A DNA stretch of 52,330 nt. It comes from Verrucomicrobiota bacterium. Lineage in GTDB: Bacteria > Verrucomicrobiota > Verrucomicrobiia > Verrucomicrobiales > DEV007. The stretch lies in contig JAHDFZ010000003.1 of the NCBI GenBank assembly GCA_020627905.1, positions 1 to 52,330 of the forward strand. Reading direction: 5' to 3'. The notes under the pieces are model-generated. The model was not told the DNA's origin, searched no databases, and worked only from the letters and a program-made list of their open reading frames with translations. Numbering within the stretch: position 1 is the stretch's first letter; every line of letters begins with the position of its first letter. A program made the translations under genes and the position numbers. Below, piece after piece: positions 17,401-25,307 of this stretch.

Positions 17401-19175
17401 ATGACCCACAGATTCCGTTCCTCGCATGGCCCGCGATCGAAACCCTGGTAGCTGAGCAACCCGCCAAAGCACTGGATCAGCTGCTTCCTGCCTCGCAATG
17501 GCCTCAGCTGACCGACTGGATCGTGCGCCGCGCTGCTGCTTTTGAGCAGGGACGCACCGAGCTTATGACCTCGCTGAGCAAGGCTCCAAACTCACGCGCA
17601 TTCAACGAACGCGTCGCCTTTCTCGTAGCTGCCCTGGAGGCGAGCCCTCCTATCGAGCAGCCTAAGGGGTGGGAGCAGGTAAAGGCCACTGCGGAAAAAT
17701 TCGCCGCCCCCGGCACACCCCACCGGCCCGCCTACGATCGACTGGCCACCATGGTGGGCGATGAGGATTCATTCCCAGTGTTCCGCACCATCGCTCTCGA
17801 CCAAAAGGCAAAACCCCAGGAGCGTGCTGATGCGATCCGGTTGCTCGCCAGAGGCAGTGACCCCCAACTGCAGATCATCGCTGCGAAAGCGGTTGAGAAA
17901 CCACAAGCCGATATTCGGAATGCAGCCCTCGATGCTCTGAAAGCCTTCCCCAATGAGAAGACCGCTCAGGTGCTTGTCGATCGGCTGGAGTCCTTCGACT
18001 CAAACCAGCGGAACGTGGCCATCAGCCTTCTCTCACGAACACCCGAGATGGCCCTGGTATTGCTCAAAGCAGTCGATGCAAAGTCACTACCAGCGTCACT
18101 TGTTTCTCCTGTGTTGCTGGACCAGTTTGAGAGATTCGGAAACGAATCCATCGACACTCTCATTGAGGCTAACTGGGCACGCGGTGGCGGCTCGGTAGAC
18201 ATCGCGGCACTCGGCGCTTCGATCAAAAACTGGGAGAAAAAGCTCAACTCACGCGTGATGGCAAAAGCAAATGCATCACGCGGACGCGAAGTGTATAAGA
18301 TGACTTGTGGCACCTGCCATGTGCTTTTCGATGAGGGGATCCACCTTGGCCCGAACCTCACCGGCTCGAACCGGGCTGATCTGCATTACATTCTCGAGAA
18401 TGTCCTCGCACCAAACGCCGTCATCGGAAAAGACTATCAACTCAACATCTTCAGTATGGCAGACGGCCAGGTCCTCAGCGGAATGGTGCAGTCCGAGACC
18501 GGCGAGTTCTTCAACCTAGCCATGCCTGGTGGGGCTACTGTCGACGTGAAGAAGGCAGATGTGAAAGACCGCCAAATCATGGAGCAGTCACTGATGCCTG
18601 CTGGGCTGTTCGACGCTCTTCCCCTTGAGCAAGTGGCCGATCTTGTGAAATACCTAGCCTCGCCCGGCCAGGTTCCCACTGAAGCGGAACTAACAGCTAA
18701 AAAGGCGGCACAAGCGCGGACCATCCCGCCAGCAGCACCTGGAGTCATCCGGATCGAGGCTGAATCACTGGCAGAGGCCTACCCCGCCGCTCAGGGACAG
18801 GGAGCTGTGCGGAGCCAGGGAATGAAGAACTTCCCCGATGCCTGGTCCGGGGACGGCCAGTTGTTCTGGAGAGGAGCGAAGGCTGGCAACATGTATACCG
18901 TGAAACTTGACGCTGTCACCGCCGGAAACTACAACCTCACTCTGTTCCCAACGACAGCGCGTGACTATGCAACGATCAAGGTCGCCATCAATGGTCAGCT
19001 GCAGACTGCCGACCTCTATAACGCCGACGTGAAACAAGGTGAGCCCCTGACCTTCTCGGGGATCAACGTCAGCCCCACCGAACCCCTCCAGATCGATATC
19101 CATATCACTGGTAAAAATGAGAAGTCTGTCGGCTTCCAGGTAGGTCTTGATCGCTTTGAGCTGGAGAAGCTCTAA
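14484..19175 (+). CDS. PVC-type giant secreted protein: FG-GAP repeats, membrane-bound dehydrogenase, HEAT, cytochrome c, C-terminal binding domain
   Basis: 1563 residues from the ATG at 14484. This start gives a clean signal peptide (MNRKTILSGLAALAG...AAHA) with AAGG just before it; the open frame upstream overlaps the previous gene. In order: about six FG-GAP/VCBS-type repeats (IGDIDGDGNDD, IGDVNGDGLLD, VDDVDGDGDSD, LTDIDADGRND) at about 45-400; a beta-propeller dehydrogenase domain starting at VPEGFSVDLIAAEPTVTQP; HEAT-like helical repeats at about 810-1240; a haem domain with CGTCH at 1275-1279 and GPNLTGSNRADLHYILENVL; and a C-terminal ~140-residue domain (RIEAESLAEAYPA) like a carbohydrate-binding module. 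The middle parts match families typical of Planctomycetes and Verrucomicrobia. It is exported, probably oxidising a sugar-like substrate and passing electrons to haem. The substrate and exact reaction are unknown. Confidence 0.85.
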   Translation: MNRKTILSGLAALAGISSAAHASPSMADDWEKLRLEDAFLSEHAGIGDIDGDGNDDVIYGHKWYAGPDFKESFTFYEGREYDPRQGYSKHFMSFAQDVNNDGAPDVFAYGFPGKEVRLFINPGKEQARGGANWEVHQIVDQLTHETPFFTDLIAGGLPEIIGGANTEYGYYEAGEDPTKPWQWVAVSPAKRAHPVFGHGIGIGDVNGDGLLDFVERDFWYEQPKTTGQGLWKERKWAPSRYGGGGAQILVDDVDGDGDSDLITSLNGHGYGLAWFEQTEPNVFVAHQILGEKSTDNPYGVVFSQLHALELTDIDADGRNDFVIGKRHLGHNGKDRGGLQDPVVYWFRNTEKDDSIEFVPYLIDEESGFGVATSVGDLNQDGTVDVVAASKFGLSIFLQNTDAKFVPPTPWVEPLKEQTEYGSQLTPEEAVANYTVPEGFSVDLIAAEPTVTQPIAMCFDARGRLWVIEGHTYPVRDEGGWDQGKDRVIILEDTDGDGTFETKKTFLENVNLASGIEVGFGGVYIGAAPYLLFFADADGDDQPDGEPEVLLDGWGYQDTHETLNAFTWGPDGWLYGCHGVFTHSKVGKPGTAEEDREKINAGVWRYHPTKHEFEVWAYGTSNPWGVDFNEYGDWFVSACVIPHFHHMTQGGRHVRQAGQHFNPYIFDNIKTIADHEHYAGDKRALWGARDSKASGQDKNFTNLVGGGHAHCGLAIYDAPEFPAEYRGRAFFHNLHGHRIVSENLKRNGSSYIATHAPDFARANDHNQVGVTVIQGPDGALYSSDWQDSQTCHHRDVEIWDRSNGRLFRIRYGDAKTTNTSLMEMDLAELVETVAHPNTFHANQARRLLQEGAASGRFGAEDLKTALVAFEDKQSTTALRLRAFWAMHATGVLDDAELVARLDDADPYIRAWSLQFLGETETALSATALAAVEELAKTERNLVTRRYIASLLQRLPVEQRWTVAKNLINKRFDQYDPQIPFLAWPAIETLVAEQPAKALDQLLPASQWPQLTDWIVRRAAAFEQGRTELMTSLSKAPNSRAFNERVAFLVAALEASPPIEQPKGWEQVKATAEKFAAPGTPHRPAYDRLATMVGDEDSFPVFRTIALDQKAKPQERADAIRLLARGSDPQLQIIAAKAVEKPQADIRNAALDALKAFPNEKTAQVLVDRLESFDSNQRNVAISLLSRTPEMALVLLKAVDAKSLPASLVSPVLLDQFERFGNESIDTLIEANWARGGGSVDIAALGASIKNWEKKLNSRVMAKANASRGREVYKMTCGTCHVLFDEGIHLGPNLTGSNRADLHYILENVLAPNAVIGKDYQLNIFSMADGQVLSGMVQSETGEFFNLAMPGGATVDVKKADVKDRQIMEQSLMPAGLFDALPLEQVADLVKYLASPGQVPTEAELTAKKAAQARTIPPAAPGVIRIEAESLAEAYPAAQGQGAVRSQGMKNFPDAWSGDGQLFWRGAKAGNMYTVKLDAVTAGNYNLTLFPTTARDYATIKVAINGQLQTADLYNADVKQGEPLTFSGINVSPTEPLQIDIHITGKNEKSVGFQVGLDRFELEKL

Positions 19176-19190
19176 GCCGCAGGGATTACG

Positions 19191-19222
19191 GAGTAGCCGT
19201 GAAGATGCGTTCACGGCTACTC
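19191..19222 (+). terminator. Strong hairpin after the giant dehydrogenase gene
   Basis: GAGTAGCCGTGAA, loop GATGCG, TTCACGGCTACTC: a perfect 13-bp stem 15 bases past the stop codon. The sequence that follows is CGTCTCTCT, so the T-tract is weak. It may end transcription, act as an mRNA-stabilising hairpin between the dehydrogenase and the sulfatases, or be a repeat. Confidence 0.55.
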
Positions 19223-19275
19223 GTCTCTCTGCCCTGTGATCTCATTTCGAGCATCACCTCCATTCAAAAAAAACC

Positions 19276-20841
19276 ATGATGAAATCGCTGCTCTCGATCA
19301 TTGCATCCCTGATTTTCCTCTGCTTAAACAGTATTCAGGCATCTGACCAACCTAACATCATCTTTATCTTTACCGATGATCACTGCAAGCAGGCCCTAAG
19401 CGCCTACGATGACTCGCGGATGATCACTCCGCATCTCGATCGCATTGCCGAGGAAGGAATGCGTTTCGATAAATGCTATGTCACGAACTCGATCTGTGGG
19501 CCCAGCCGCGCTGTCATCCAAACAGGCAAGCACAGTCACTTGAATGGCTTCGTGCGCAACGGAAATTCCTTTGATGGGTCGCAGGTCACCTTTCCCAAGC
19601 TGCTTCGTGCCAATGGATATCAAACGGCTGTCATCGGGAAATGGCATCTCAAGTCGACACCCGTTGGGTTCGATCACTATGATGTCCTCATCGGTCAGGG
19701 ACCCTACTACAACCCGCAGATGCGGACTGGGAAACTCGACGGGGAACAAAGGGTGGAAGAAAACACAGGCTACACCACCGACCTCATCACGCAGAAATCA
19801 CTAAGCTGGCTCAAAGAAGCCCGTGATTCTGAGAAGCCGTTTATGCTGATGTATCAGCACAAAGCGCCTCACCGCAACTGGATGCCCGGCCCGAAGTATC
19901 TCACCTGGCTGGATGATCAGGAAATCGCTCTCCCCGACACCTTCTTCGACGATTGGTCAGGCAAAGCAACCCCTGCCTCGCGTCAGACGATGACGGTTGC
20001 GAAGCACATGAATCAGCATGACCTCAAACTCCAGTTGTCGAAACGTCATGTTCAGTTCACGCCCGAGCAGCGCGCTGCCTGGAATGCGGCCTACGAGCCG
20101 AAGAACCGCGCCTTTCTGGAAAAGCGCGCTTCCATGACGGATCGCGAGATCGCACTCTGGCAATATCAACGCTATGTGAAAGACTATCTCCGCTGCGTCA
20201 AATCGGTTGATGATGGGGTCGGCGAAATCCTCGATTTCCTCGACGAAAGCGGGCTGGCGGCGAATACGGTCGTCATCTACTCGAGCGACCAGGGCTGGTT
20301 TCTCGGTGAGCACGGCTGGTATGACAAACGCTGGATGTATGAGGAATCGCTGGTCACACCACTTCTCGTGAGATGGCCCGGCGTCACGAAGCCCGGCTCC
20401 ATCAACGATCAGCATATCGTCTCCAACCTTGATTTCGCCCAGACCTTTCTCGGAATCGCCGGGGTGGAAGCAGACCCTTCCATGCAGGGCGCCTCTCTTG
20501 TCCCCTTATTGAAAGGCCAATCTCCTGAGGGGTGGCGCGAGTCCTTTTACTACCATTTCTATGAGTTCCCGGCGGTGCACTCCGTTGCGCGGCATCATGG
20601 CGTGACGAACGGCCAGCATAAGCTCATTCAATATTACGGCCCCAGCCACGTGAAAGGAGAGCAATACGATGAGTGGGAACTCTTCGACCTCCAGAAAGAC
20701 CCTGACGAGCTTACTAATGTCTACGACGCCCCAGCCTACAACGAGATACAGCAGGCCATGCATGCCGAGCTCGACAAGCTGATGGAGAACTATCAAGTGC
20801 CTCCGCTCGATCGAGGGCCTGAAGTCCCCTCTTTCCCATAA
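19276..20841 (+). CDS. Secreted type I sulfatase (first of three)
   Basis: 521 residues with a signal peptide (MMKSLLSIIASLIFLCLNSIQA). The metal site starts with IIFIFTDDH (Asp34, Asp35), and the active-site motif CGPSR places the formylglycine cysteine at Cys74. GKWHLK and VIYSSDQGWFLGEHGWYDKRWMYEESL complete the alkaline-phosphatase-like core. The enzyme hydrolyses a sulfate ester outside the cytoplasm. The MYQHKAPHRNW and DQGWFLGEHGW features are those of the sulfatase group that includes heparan/choline-type enzymes, but the substrate cannot be set from sequence alone. Cysteine activation needs a formylglycine-generating enzyme, which is not in this window. The next sulfatase begins 18 bases downstream. 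Confidence 0.93.
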   Translation: MMKSLLSIIASLIFLCLNSIQASDQPNIIFIFTDDHCKQALSAYDDSRMITPHLDRIAEEGMRFDKCYVTNSICGPSRAVIQTGKHSHLNGFVRNGNSFDGSQVTFPKLLRANGYQTAVIGKWHLKSTPVGFDHYDVLIGQGPYYNPQMRTGKLDGEQRVEENTGYTTDLITQKSLSWLKEARDSEKPFMLMYQHKAPHRNWMPGPKYLTWLDDQEIALPDTFFDDWSGKATPASRQTMTVAKHMNQHDLKLQLSKRHVQFTPEQRAAWNAAYEPKNRAFLEKRASMTDREIALWQYQRYVKDYLRCVKSVDDGVGEILDFLDESGLAANTVVIYSSDQGWFLGEHGWYDKRWMYEESLVTPLLVRWPGVTKPGSINDQHIVSNLDFAQTFLGIAGVEADPSMQGASLVPLLKGQSPEGWRESFYYHFYEFPAVHSVARHHGVTNGQHKLIQYYGPSHVKGEQYDEWELFDLQKDPDELTNVYDAPAYNEIQQAMHAELDKLMENYQVPPLDRGPEVPSFP

Positions 20842-20859
20842 AACTAACTTTCCAAAACG

Positions 20860-22185
20860 ATGAGAACTCCAAAAATAATTCTTTTTCTTATCTCTATCTT
20901 CACCTCAACCACACTCTTTAGCCAAGCAGAAGCGCCGAATTTCGTCGTCATATTCGTAGACGACCTCGGATATGGTGATCTTGGCTGCTATGGCTCAAAA
21001 AATATCAACACACCCAATCTCGATGCCTTTGCAGCAGAGGGCACACGCTTCACGGATTTTTATGCCCAAACAGTTTGCGGCCCCTCGCGCTCTGCGCTTC
21101 TTACCGGTCGATACCCAATTCGGAGTGGCGGATGGTCGATGCCAGCAAGCGAGATCACAATCGCTGAAGTCTTAAAAGGTGCCGGCTATCAAACCGCCTG
21201 TATCGGCAAGTGGGACACCTCGAACCGTGAGCCCATCCTGGCACGGATGCCGAACCAGCAGGGCTTCGATTACTTTTTTGGAGGTGTAGGCGGCAATGAT
21301 GGCGGCCGAGTCAAGCTTGCTTTCGAGAACGAAACGAAGCTTCCACCCCACACCGATATGCAGCACCTTACTTATGAGACAAATCGAGCTGCAATCGACT
21401 GGTTAAAATCCCGGAACGAAAAGCCGTTCTTTCTCTTTCTTTGTCATTACATGGTCCACGCAAAAGTTGATGCTTCGGCAACATTTCGCCATCGCTCTGC
21501 GGGCGGCTTATATGGAGACGCCGTAGAAGAACTCGATCACGAAACCGGGCGATTCCTCCATGAAATCGACCGCATGGGCTTAAAAGAAAATACGATTGTC
21601 ATTTTTACCTCAGATAACGGAACCTGGAGTAACCACACTCAGGCACTTACAAAAGCGCACGGCGGCGAAGTTGCCTGGGGTTCGTCTGGCAACCTACGAG
21701 GAGCAAAAGGTTCGACATACGAGGGTGGGCCGCGGGTTCCGTGTATCGTTCGCTGGCCTGGCAAAACTCCATCAGGAACCTCAAGCAACGCTCTCTTTTC
21801 TACGCTCGATTTCTTACCGACATTCGCTGCACTCGCTGGGGTCAACATACCCGAGGATCGGATCATAGATGGAGTGAATCAGAGTGAGCTGCTTCGCGGA
21901 GAAGACCCGGCTGGAAGGCGCGAAGCCTTCCACTATTTCGTCAGCCATCAGCTACATGGAATTCGCGATCGTCAATGGAAATTATTGCTCCCCGACCGCA
22001 CAGGACATAAAAGCTATGATAAAGATCTGGGTGAAACGAAACAACCTGAGCTTTACAACCTTGCTACTGATCCATCCGAAAAAAACAACCTGGCCGCAAA
22101 GCATCCAGAGATCGTTGAGCGGCTCACGTCCCTCGCCAACAAGCTGCCACTTCCGGAAAATCGACCGCCTGTCGATATCAAATGA
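20860..22185 (+). CDS. Secreted type I sulfatase (second of three)
   Basis: 441 residues with a signal peptide (KIILFLISIFTSTTLFSQA). VVIFVDDLGYGDLGCYG begins the core (Asp34, Asp35), CGPSRSALLTGRYP has the formylglycine cysteine at Cys73, and IGKWDTSNRE stands where most sulfatases have GKWHLG, so the usual His is replaced here. IVIFTSDNGTW carries further metal ligands. The length is somewhat short for the family but the domain runs to a normal C-terminus (LYNLATDPSEKNNLA). It is translationally close to its neighbours: 18 bases after the first sulfatase, and its TGA overlaps an ATG of the third in ATGA. Confidence 0.93.
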   Translation: MRTPKIILFLISIFTSTTLFSQAEAPNFVVIFVDDLGYGDLGCYGSKNINTPNLDAFAAEGTRFTDFYAQTVCGPSRSALLTGRYPIRSGGWSMPASEITIAEVLKGAGYQTACIGKWDTSNREPILARMPNQQGFDYFFGGVGGNDGGRVKLAFENETKLPPHTDMQHLTYETNRAAIDWLKSRNEKPFFLFLCHYMVHAKVDASATFRHRSAGGLYGDAVEELDHETGRFLHEIDRMGLKENTIVIFTSDNGTWSNHTQALTKAHGGEVAWGSSGNLRGAKGSTYEGGPRVPCIVRWPGKTPSGTSSNALFSTLDFLPTFAALAGVNIPEDRIIDGVNQSELLRGEDPAGRREAFHYFVSHQLHGIRDRQWKLLLPDRTGHKSYDKDLGETKQPELYNLATDPSEKNNLAAKHPEIVERLTSLANKLPLPENRPPVDIK

Positions 22186-22220
22186 CTCTCTATCATAGAA
22201 CTCGAACGCCTACCCTCGAT

Positions 22221-23762
22221 ATGATCCGAAATCTTTCTGTAGCGCTAGCCTTATGCCTTCTATGCAATCAACCCACATTCAGCAAAAACCAACCTAACAT
22301 CGTCATCATCTTCACAGATGACTTAGGCTACGGCGATCTTGGTTGCTATGGAGCGACTCATGTGGAAACACCGAACATCGACAAACTTGCAGCACAGGGA
22401 AGACGCTTCACAGATGCTCATTCAGCCTCTGCCACCTGCACTCCCTCGCGTTATGCCCTACTTACCGGTCAATATCCGATCCGCGAGGACCTCTTTGCAC
22501 CCGTTTTCCTCAAAAGCCCCCTCATCGTCGACCCCAAACGCACGACGATTGCCGACCTTGCACAAGAGCAGGGCTACTCCACCGCCTGCATCGGCAAATG
22601 GCATCTCGGCTGGGGAACAGAAGCACCAGTAGACTGGAATAAGCCCCTCCGGCCAGGGCCCAATCAGCTGGGGTTTGATTACTACTACGGAGTGCCAGTG
22701 GTCAATAGCCACCCACCGTTTGTTTATGTGGAAAACGACCAGGTAGTCGGATATGCCGCCGACGATCCTTTCGTCTACGGTAAGTCATCAGTCACAAAAA
22801 GGGGCTGGGATGAAAAAATGGCAGGCAAGAGCATTGGTGGAGCAGAAGCAGCCCACCGCCTCTACGATGACGAAGCCGTAGGAGAAGTGCTCACGGCCAA
22901 GGCGACGGACTGGATCCGCAAACAAACTGAGCAGGAGACGCCCTTCCTCCTCTACTTCGCCACCACGCACATCCATCACCCCTTCACCCCGGCTAAGCGC
23001 TTCCAGAATACCAGTGAGGCCGGAATCTATGGGGACTTCATTCACGAACTCGATTGGATCGTTGGTGAAGTTGTCGATACGCTGGAAGAAAGCGGCGCGG
23101 CAGAGGAGACCATGATCATCCTTACCAGCGATAACGGTGGAATGCTCAATCGCGGAGGGCAGACTGCTCGTAAGCGAGGACACAAGAAGAACGGTGAACT
23201 CCTCGGGTTTAAATTTGATGTCTGGGAGGGCGGCCACCGTGTCCCCTGGATCGTAAAATGGCCCGGCAAAGTGCCTGCAGGTTCAGAGTCCGACGCTCTT
23301 ATTTGTAATGTGGACCTGATGGCTACCTTCGCGAGCCTCTGGGATCGCCCGCTCGGCGAGGGCGAAGCAGAAGACTCCTTTGATCTTCTCCCTGCCTTCA
23401 CCGGCTCATCCGATGTCGAGGTGCGGGATCATCTCCTTTACGCGCCTGCTAAACCAACCCACGTCGGGATCCGATCAGGAGGCTGGGTCTACATCCCCAC
23501 GCGTGGTCATGGTGGGTTTTCAGCTAATCGAGTAGGAAGCCACGGTTTCGGGGGCATCGCTGCGCACCCCTTCACAGGTCATGTCCATAGCGATGTAGAA
23601 GACGGAAAGTTCAAAGCAAACGCCCCTATGGAACAACTTTACAACCTCAGGACAGACCCCTTTCAAAAGCAGAACATCATCCGGGAAAACCCCGAAAAAG
23701 TTAAGGAGCTAAAAGCACTCCTCAAGCGCGTCATAGAAACTCCCACAGCACCCCATTTGTAG
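22221..23762 (+). CDS. Secreted type I sulfatase (third of three)
   Basis: 513 residues from the ATG at 22221, which places a signal peptide at the very N-terminus (MIRNLSVALALCLLCNQPTFS). An ATG at 22182 overlapping the previous stop would add 13 residues and cannot be excluded. IIFTDDLGYGDLGCYG, CTPSRYALLTGQYP (formylglycine Cys73), GKWHLGWG and IILTSDNGGM are all present, so the active site is complete. The C-terminal LYNLRTDPFQKQNI is usual. It closes the run of three sulfatases; the next gene starts 67 bases on. Three different sulfatases side by side suggest attack on several sulfate positions of one polymer. Confidence 0.93.
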   Translation: MIRNLSVALALCLLCNQPTFSKNQPNIVIIFTDDLGYGDLGCYGATHVETPNIDKLAAQGRRFTDAHSASATCTPSRYALLTGQYPIREDLFAPVFLKSPLIVDPKRTTIADLAQEQGYSTACIGKWHLGWGTEAPVDWNKPLRPGPNQLGFDYYYGVPVVNSHPPFVYVENDQVVGYAADDPFVYGKSSVTKRGWDEKMAGKSIGGAEAAHRLYDDEAVGEVLTAKATDWIRKQTEQETPFLLYFATTHIHHPFTPAKRFQNTSEAGIYGDFIHELDWIVGEVVDTLEESGAAEETMIILTSDNGGMLNRGGQTARKRGHKKNGELLGFKFDVWEGGHRVPWIVKWPGKVPAGSESDALICNVDLMATFASLWDRPLGEGEAEDSFDLLPAFTGSSDVEVRDHLLYAPAKPTHVGIRSGGWVYIPTRGHGGFSANRVGSHGFGGIAAHPFTGHVHSDVEDGKFKANAPMEQLYNLRTDPFQKQNIIRENPEKVKELKALLKRVIETPTAPHL

Positions 23763-23829
23763 CTTCAAAAAAAGTCTCAACCCCATTTGCTCGATTGAGA
23801 AATGACTAGCGCGGAGGTAGGATCTCCAT

Positions 23830-25194
23830 ATGAAGCGTAAGAAAGGAGCAGGACCCGGTGTATTTCTTTTCGGTTTCGGACTCATCGTCGTTCTTGTGCT
23901 CGTTCTCTGGGCCAACGAAAATCGCTTCGACTACCACAAAGCGGCGAAGTCGCGTGCGCAGATAATCGATGTCACTGCGCTAGGCGCTGGTCAGCAATTC
24001 GCTTTCACTGGGTCTCTCCCTGATGAGCTCACCCTCAGCGGTGACTACCTTTCAGCAATCACAGGCTACCTTGTCGCCTACCGCAAAGCCGAGATTTACT
24101 GCTGGGATCGCGACGAGGATGACGAGGGCCATGTCACCTGGCGTAAACAATGGATGAACTCGGTCCAGAGCAATTCCCGCAATTCAGGGATTGTTCAGAC
24201 ATTACGCAGCGGCACCCTCCTCGCAGACGCCTACACACTTAGCGGACTCCCCATCGACCGGCAGGATCTTCAGTTCGTCGATAAAAAACAGCCTATCCAA
24301 CCCGGCCAGTGGCCTCGCACACCGGCTGCTGAGCAGCTCGCTATAGAGGGAGAATACCTCATGAGCTATGCCGACCGCTCGGATAACATCGGTAACGAGC
24401 GTCTTTCCTGGCGAGGGATTCCACTGGCATCCACGCTGACTTACTTCGGAGACTACAGCGGCATGCAGGCCATTGCAGACCGCACCGAGCAGCGAGATGG
24501 CTTCATCGCCTCGCTCATCGGTGACAGCGGCATCCTCCACCATCTCGTCTCCGGGGAGCGCGAGACCGCCCTCGCCACCATGAAGAGCCATCTCGCCTTT
24601 CGCACTCGGCTCACCCGTGGCATCGGCTCAGCTGCCATGGTGCTGGGTTTCCTCCTGCTGCTTGCGCCGATCAGCAAACTCCTCTCCTCGATCCCGCTGA
24701 TCGGCCCGCTCGCCAACGCCGGAATCTTTCTTCTAGCGCTCGCTCTCGGGCTTGGGCTGAGTGCCATCGTCATTGTCACGGGCTTCTTTTTCTCCCAACC
24801 ATGGCTCCTGGTCATTGTCCTTGGCGGGTTGATCGCCCTGCTCGTCGTCGGTTTCCGACGACGCAAGCAACAGGCCACGTTACAAAAAGCGGTCTCCGCC
24901 GAACAGGCTGAAATGGAGGATGAAGAGCAACCGTCGCTCGCTGATCAACGAGCCGACGACATCAAGACTCTGCGTGGGAATCCCTACGCTGCTCCCATGG
25001 CTTCGACAGAAGACACCAGCTCTCCGAATGACCCTGAAAAGACGCTTAAGCACCTCATCCGCCTGGCCCTCGCAGACGAGCAGATCGACCGCAAAGAGAT
25101 GAAAGAGATCCGTGCCGCGGCAAAAGACGCCGGCATCAGACAGAAGGACTTCGGGCGGTTTATGCGCGAAGTGCTGAAGGCGGAAGCAGCCTGA
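23830..25194 (+). CDS. TMEM43-family membrane protein with TerB-like C-terminal tail
   Basis: 454 residues. One membrane segment lies near the N-terminus (GVFLFGFGLIVVLVLVLWA, about 10-28), then a large extracytoplasmic region of about 230 residues (FTGSLPDELTLSGDYLS, GYLVAYRKAEIYCW, LSWRGIPLASTLTYFGDYSG), then three or four segments between about 265 and 345. This is the TMEM43/DUF1625 arrangement. After an acidic linker, the last ~50 residues (LKHLIRLALADEQIDRKEMKEIR) resemble a TerB-type helical domain (inferred). GGAGG-like purines (GGAGG at about 23813) precede the ATG at a rather long distance. It is 113 bases upstream of the yqiJ-like gene and probably belongs to the same unit as the flotillin. 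Confidence 0.75.
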   Translation: MKRKKGAGPGVFLFGFGLIVVLVLVLWANENRFDYHKAAKSRAQIIDVTALGAGQQFAFTGSLPDELTLSGDYLSAITGYLVAYRKAEIYCWDRDEDDEGHVTWRKQWMNSVQSNSRNSGIVQTLRSGTLLADAYTLSGLPIDRQDLQFVDKKQPIQPGQWPRTPAAEQLAIEGEYLMSYADRSDNIGNERLSWRGIPLASTLTYFGDYSGMQAIADRTEQRDGFIASLIGDSGILHHLVSGERETALATMKSHLAFRTRLTRGIGSAAMVLGFLLLLAPISKLLSSIPLIGPLANAGIFLLALALGLGLSAIVIVTGFFFSQPWLLVIVLGGLIALLVVGFRRRKQQATLQKAVSAEQAEMEDEEQPSLADQRADDIKTLRGNPYAAPMASTEDTSSPNDPEKTLKHLIRLALADEQIDRKEMKEIRAAAKDAGIRQKDFGRFMREVLKAEAA

Positions 25195-25307
25195 AGCAGT
25201 CTTCTCCGAATTTCTCACGCCTCGCTCCAATTTTTCCCACCTTTTGTAATCGCCCTGAAGCGTTGATGTGGCTATAAAGAGCACGTCATCGAAATCCTGA
25301 GGGGGAA

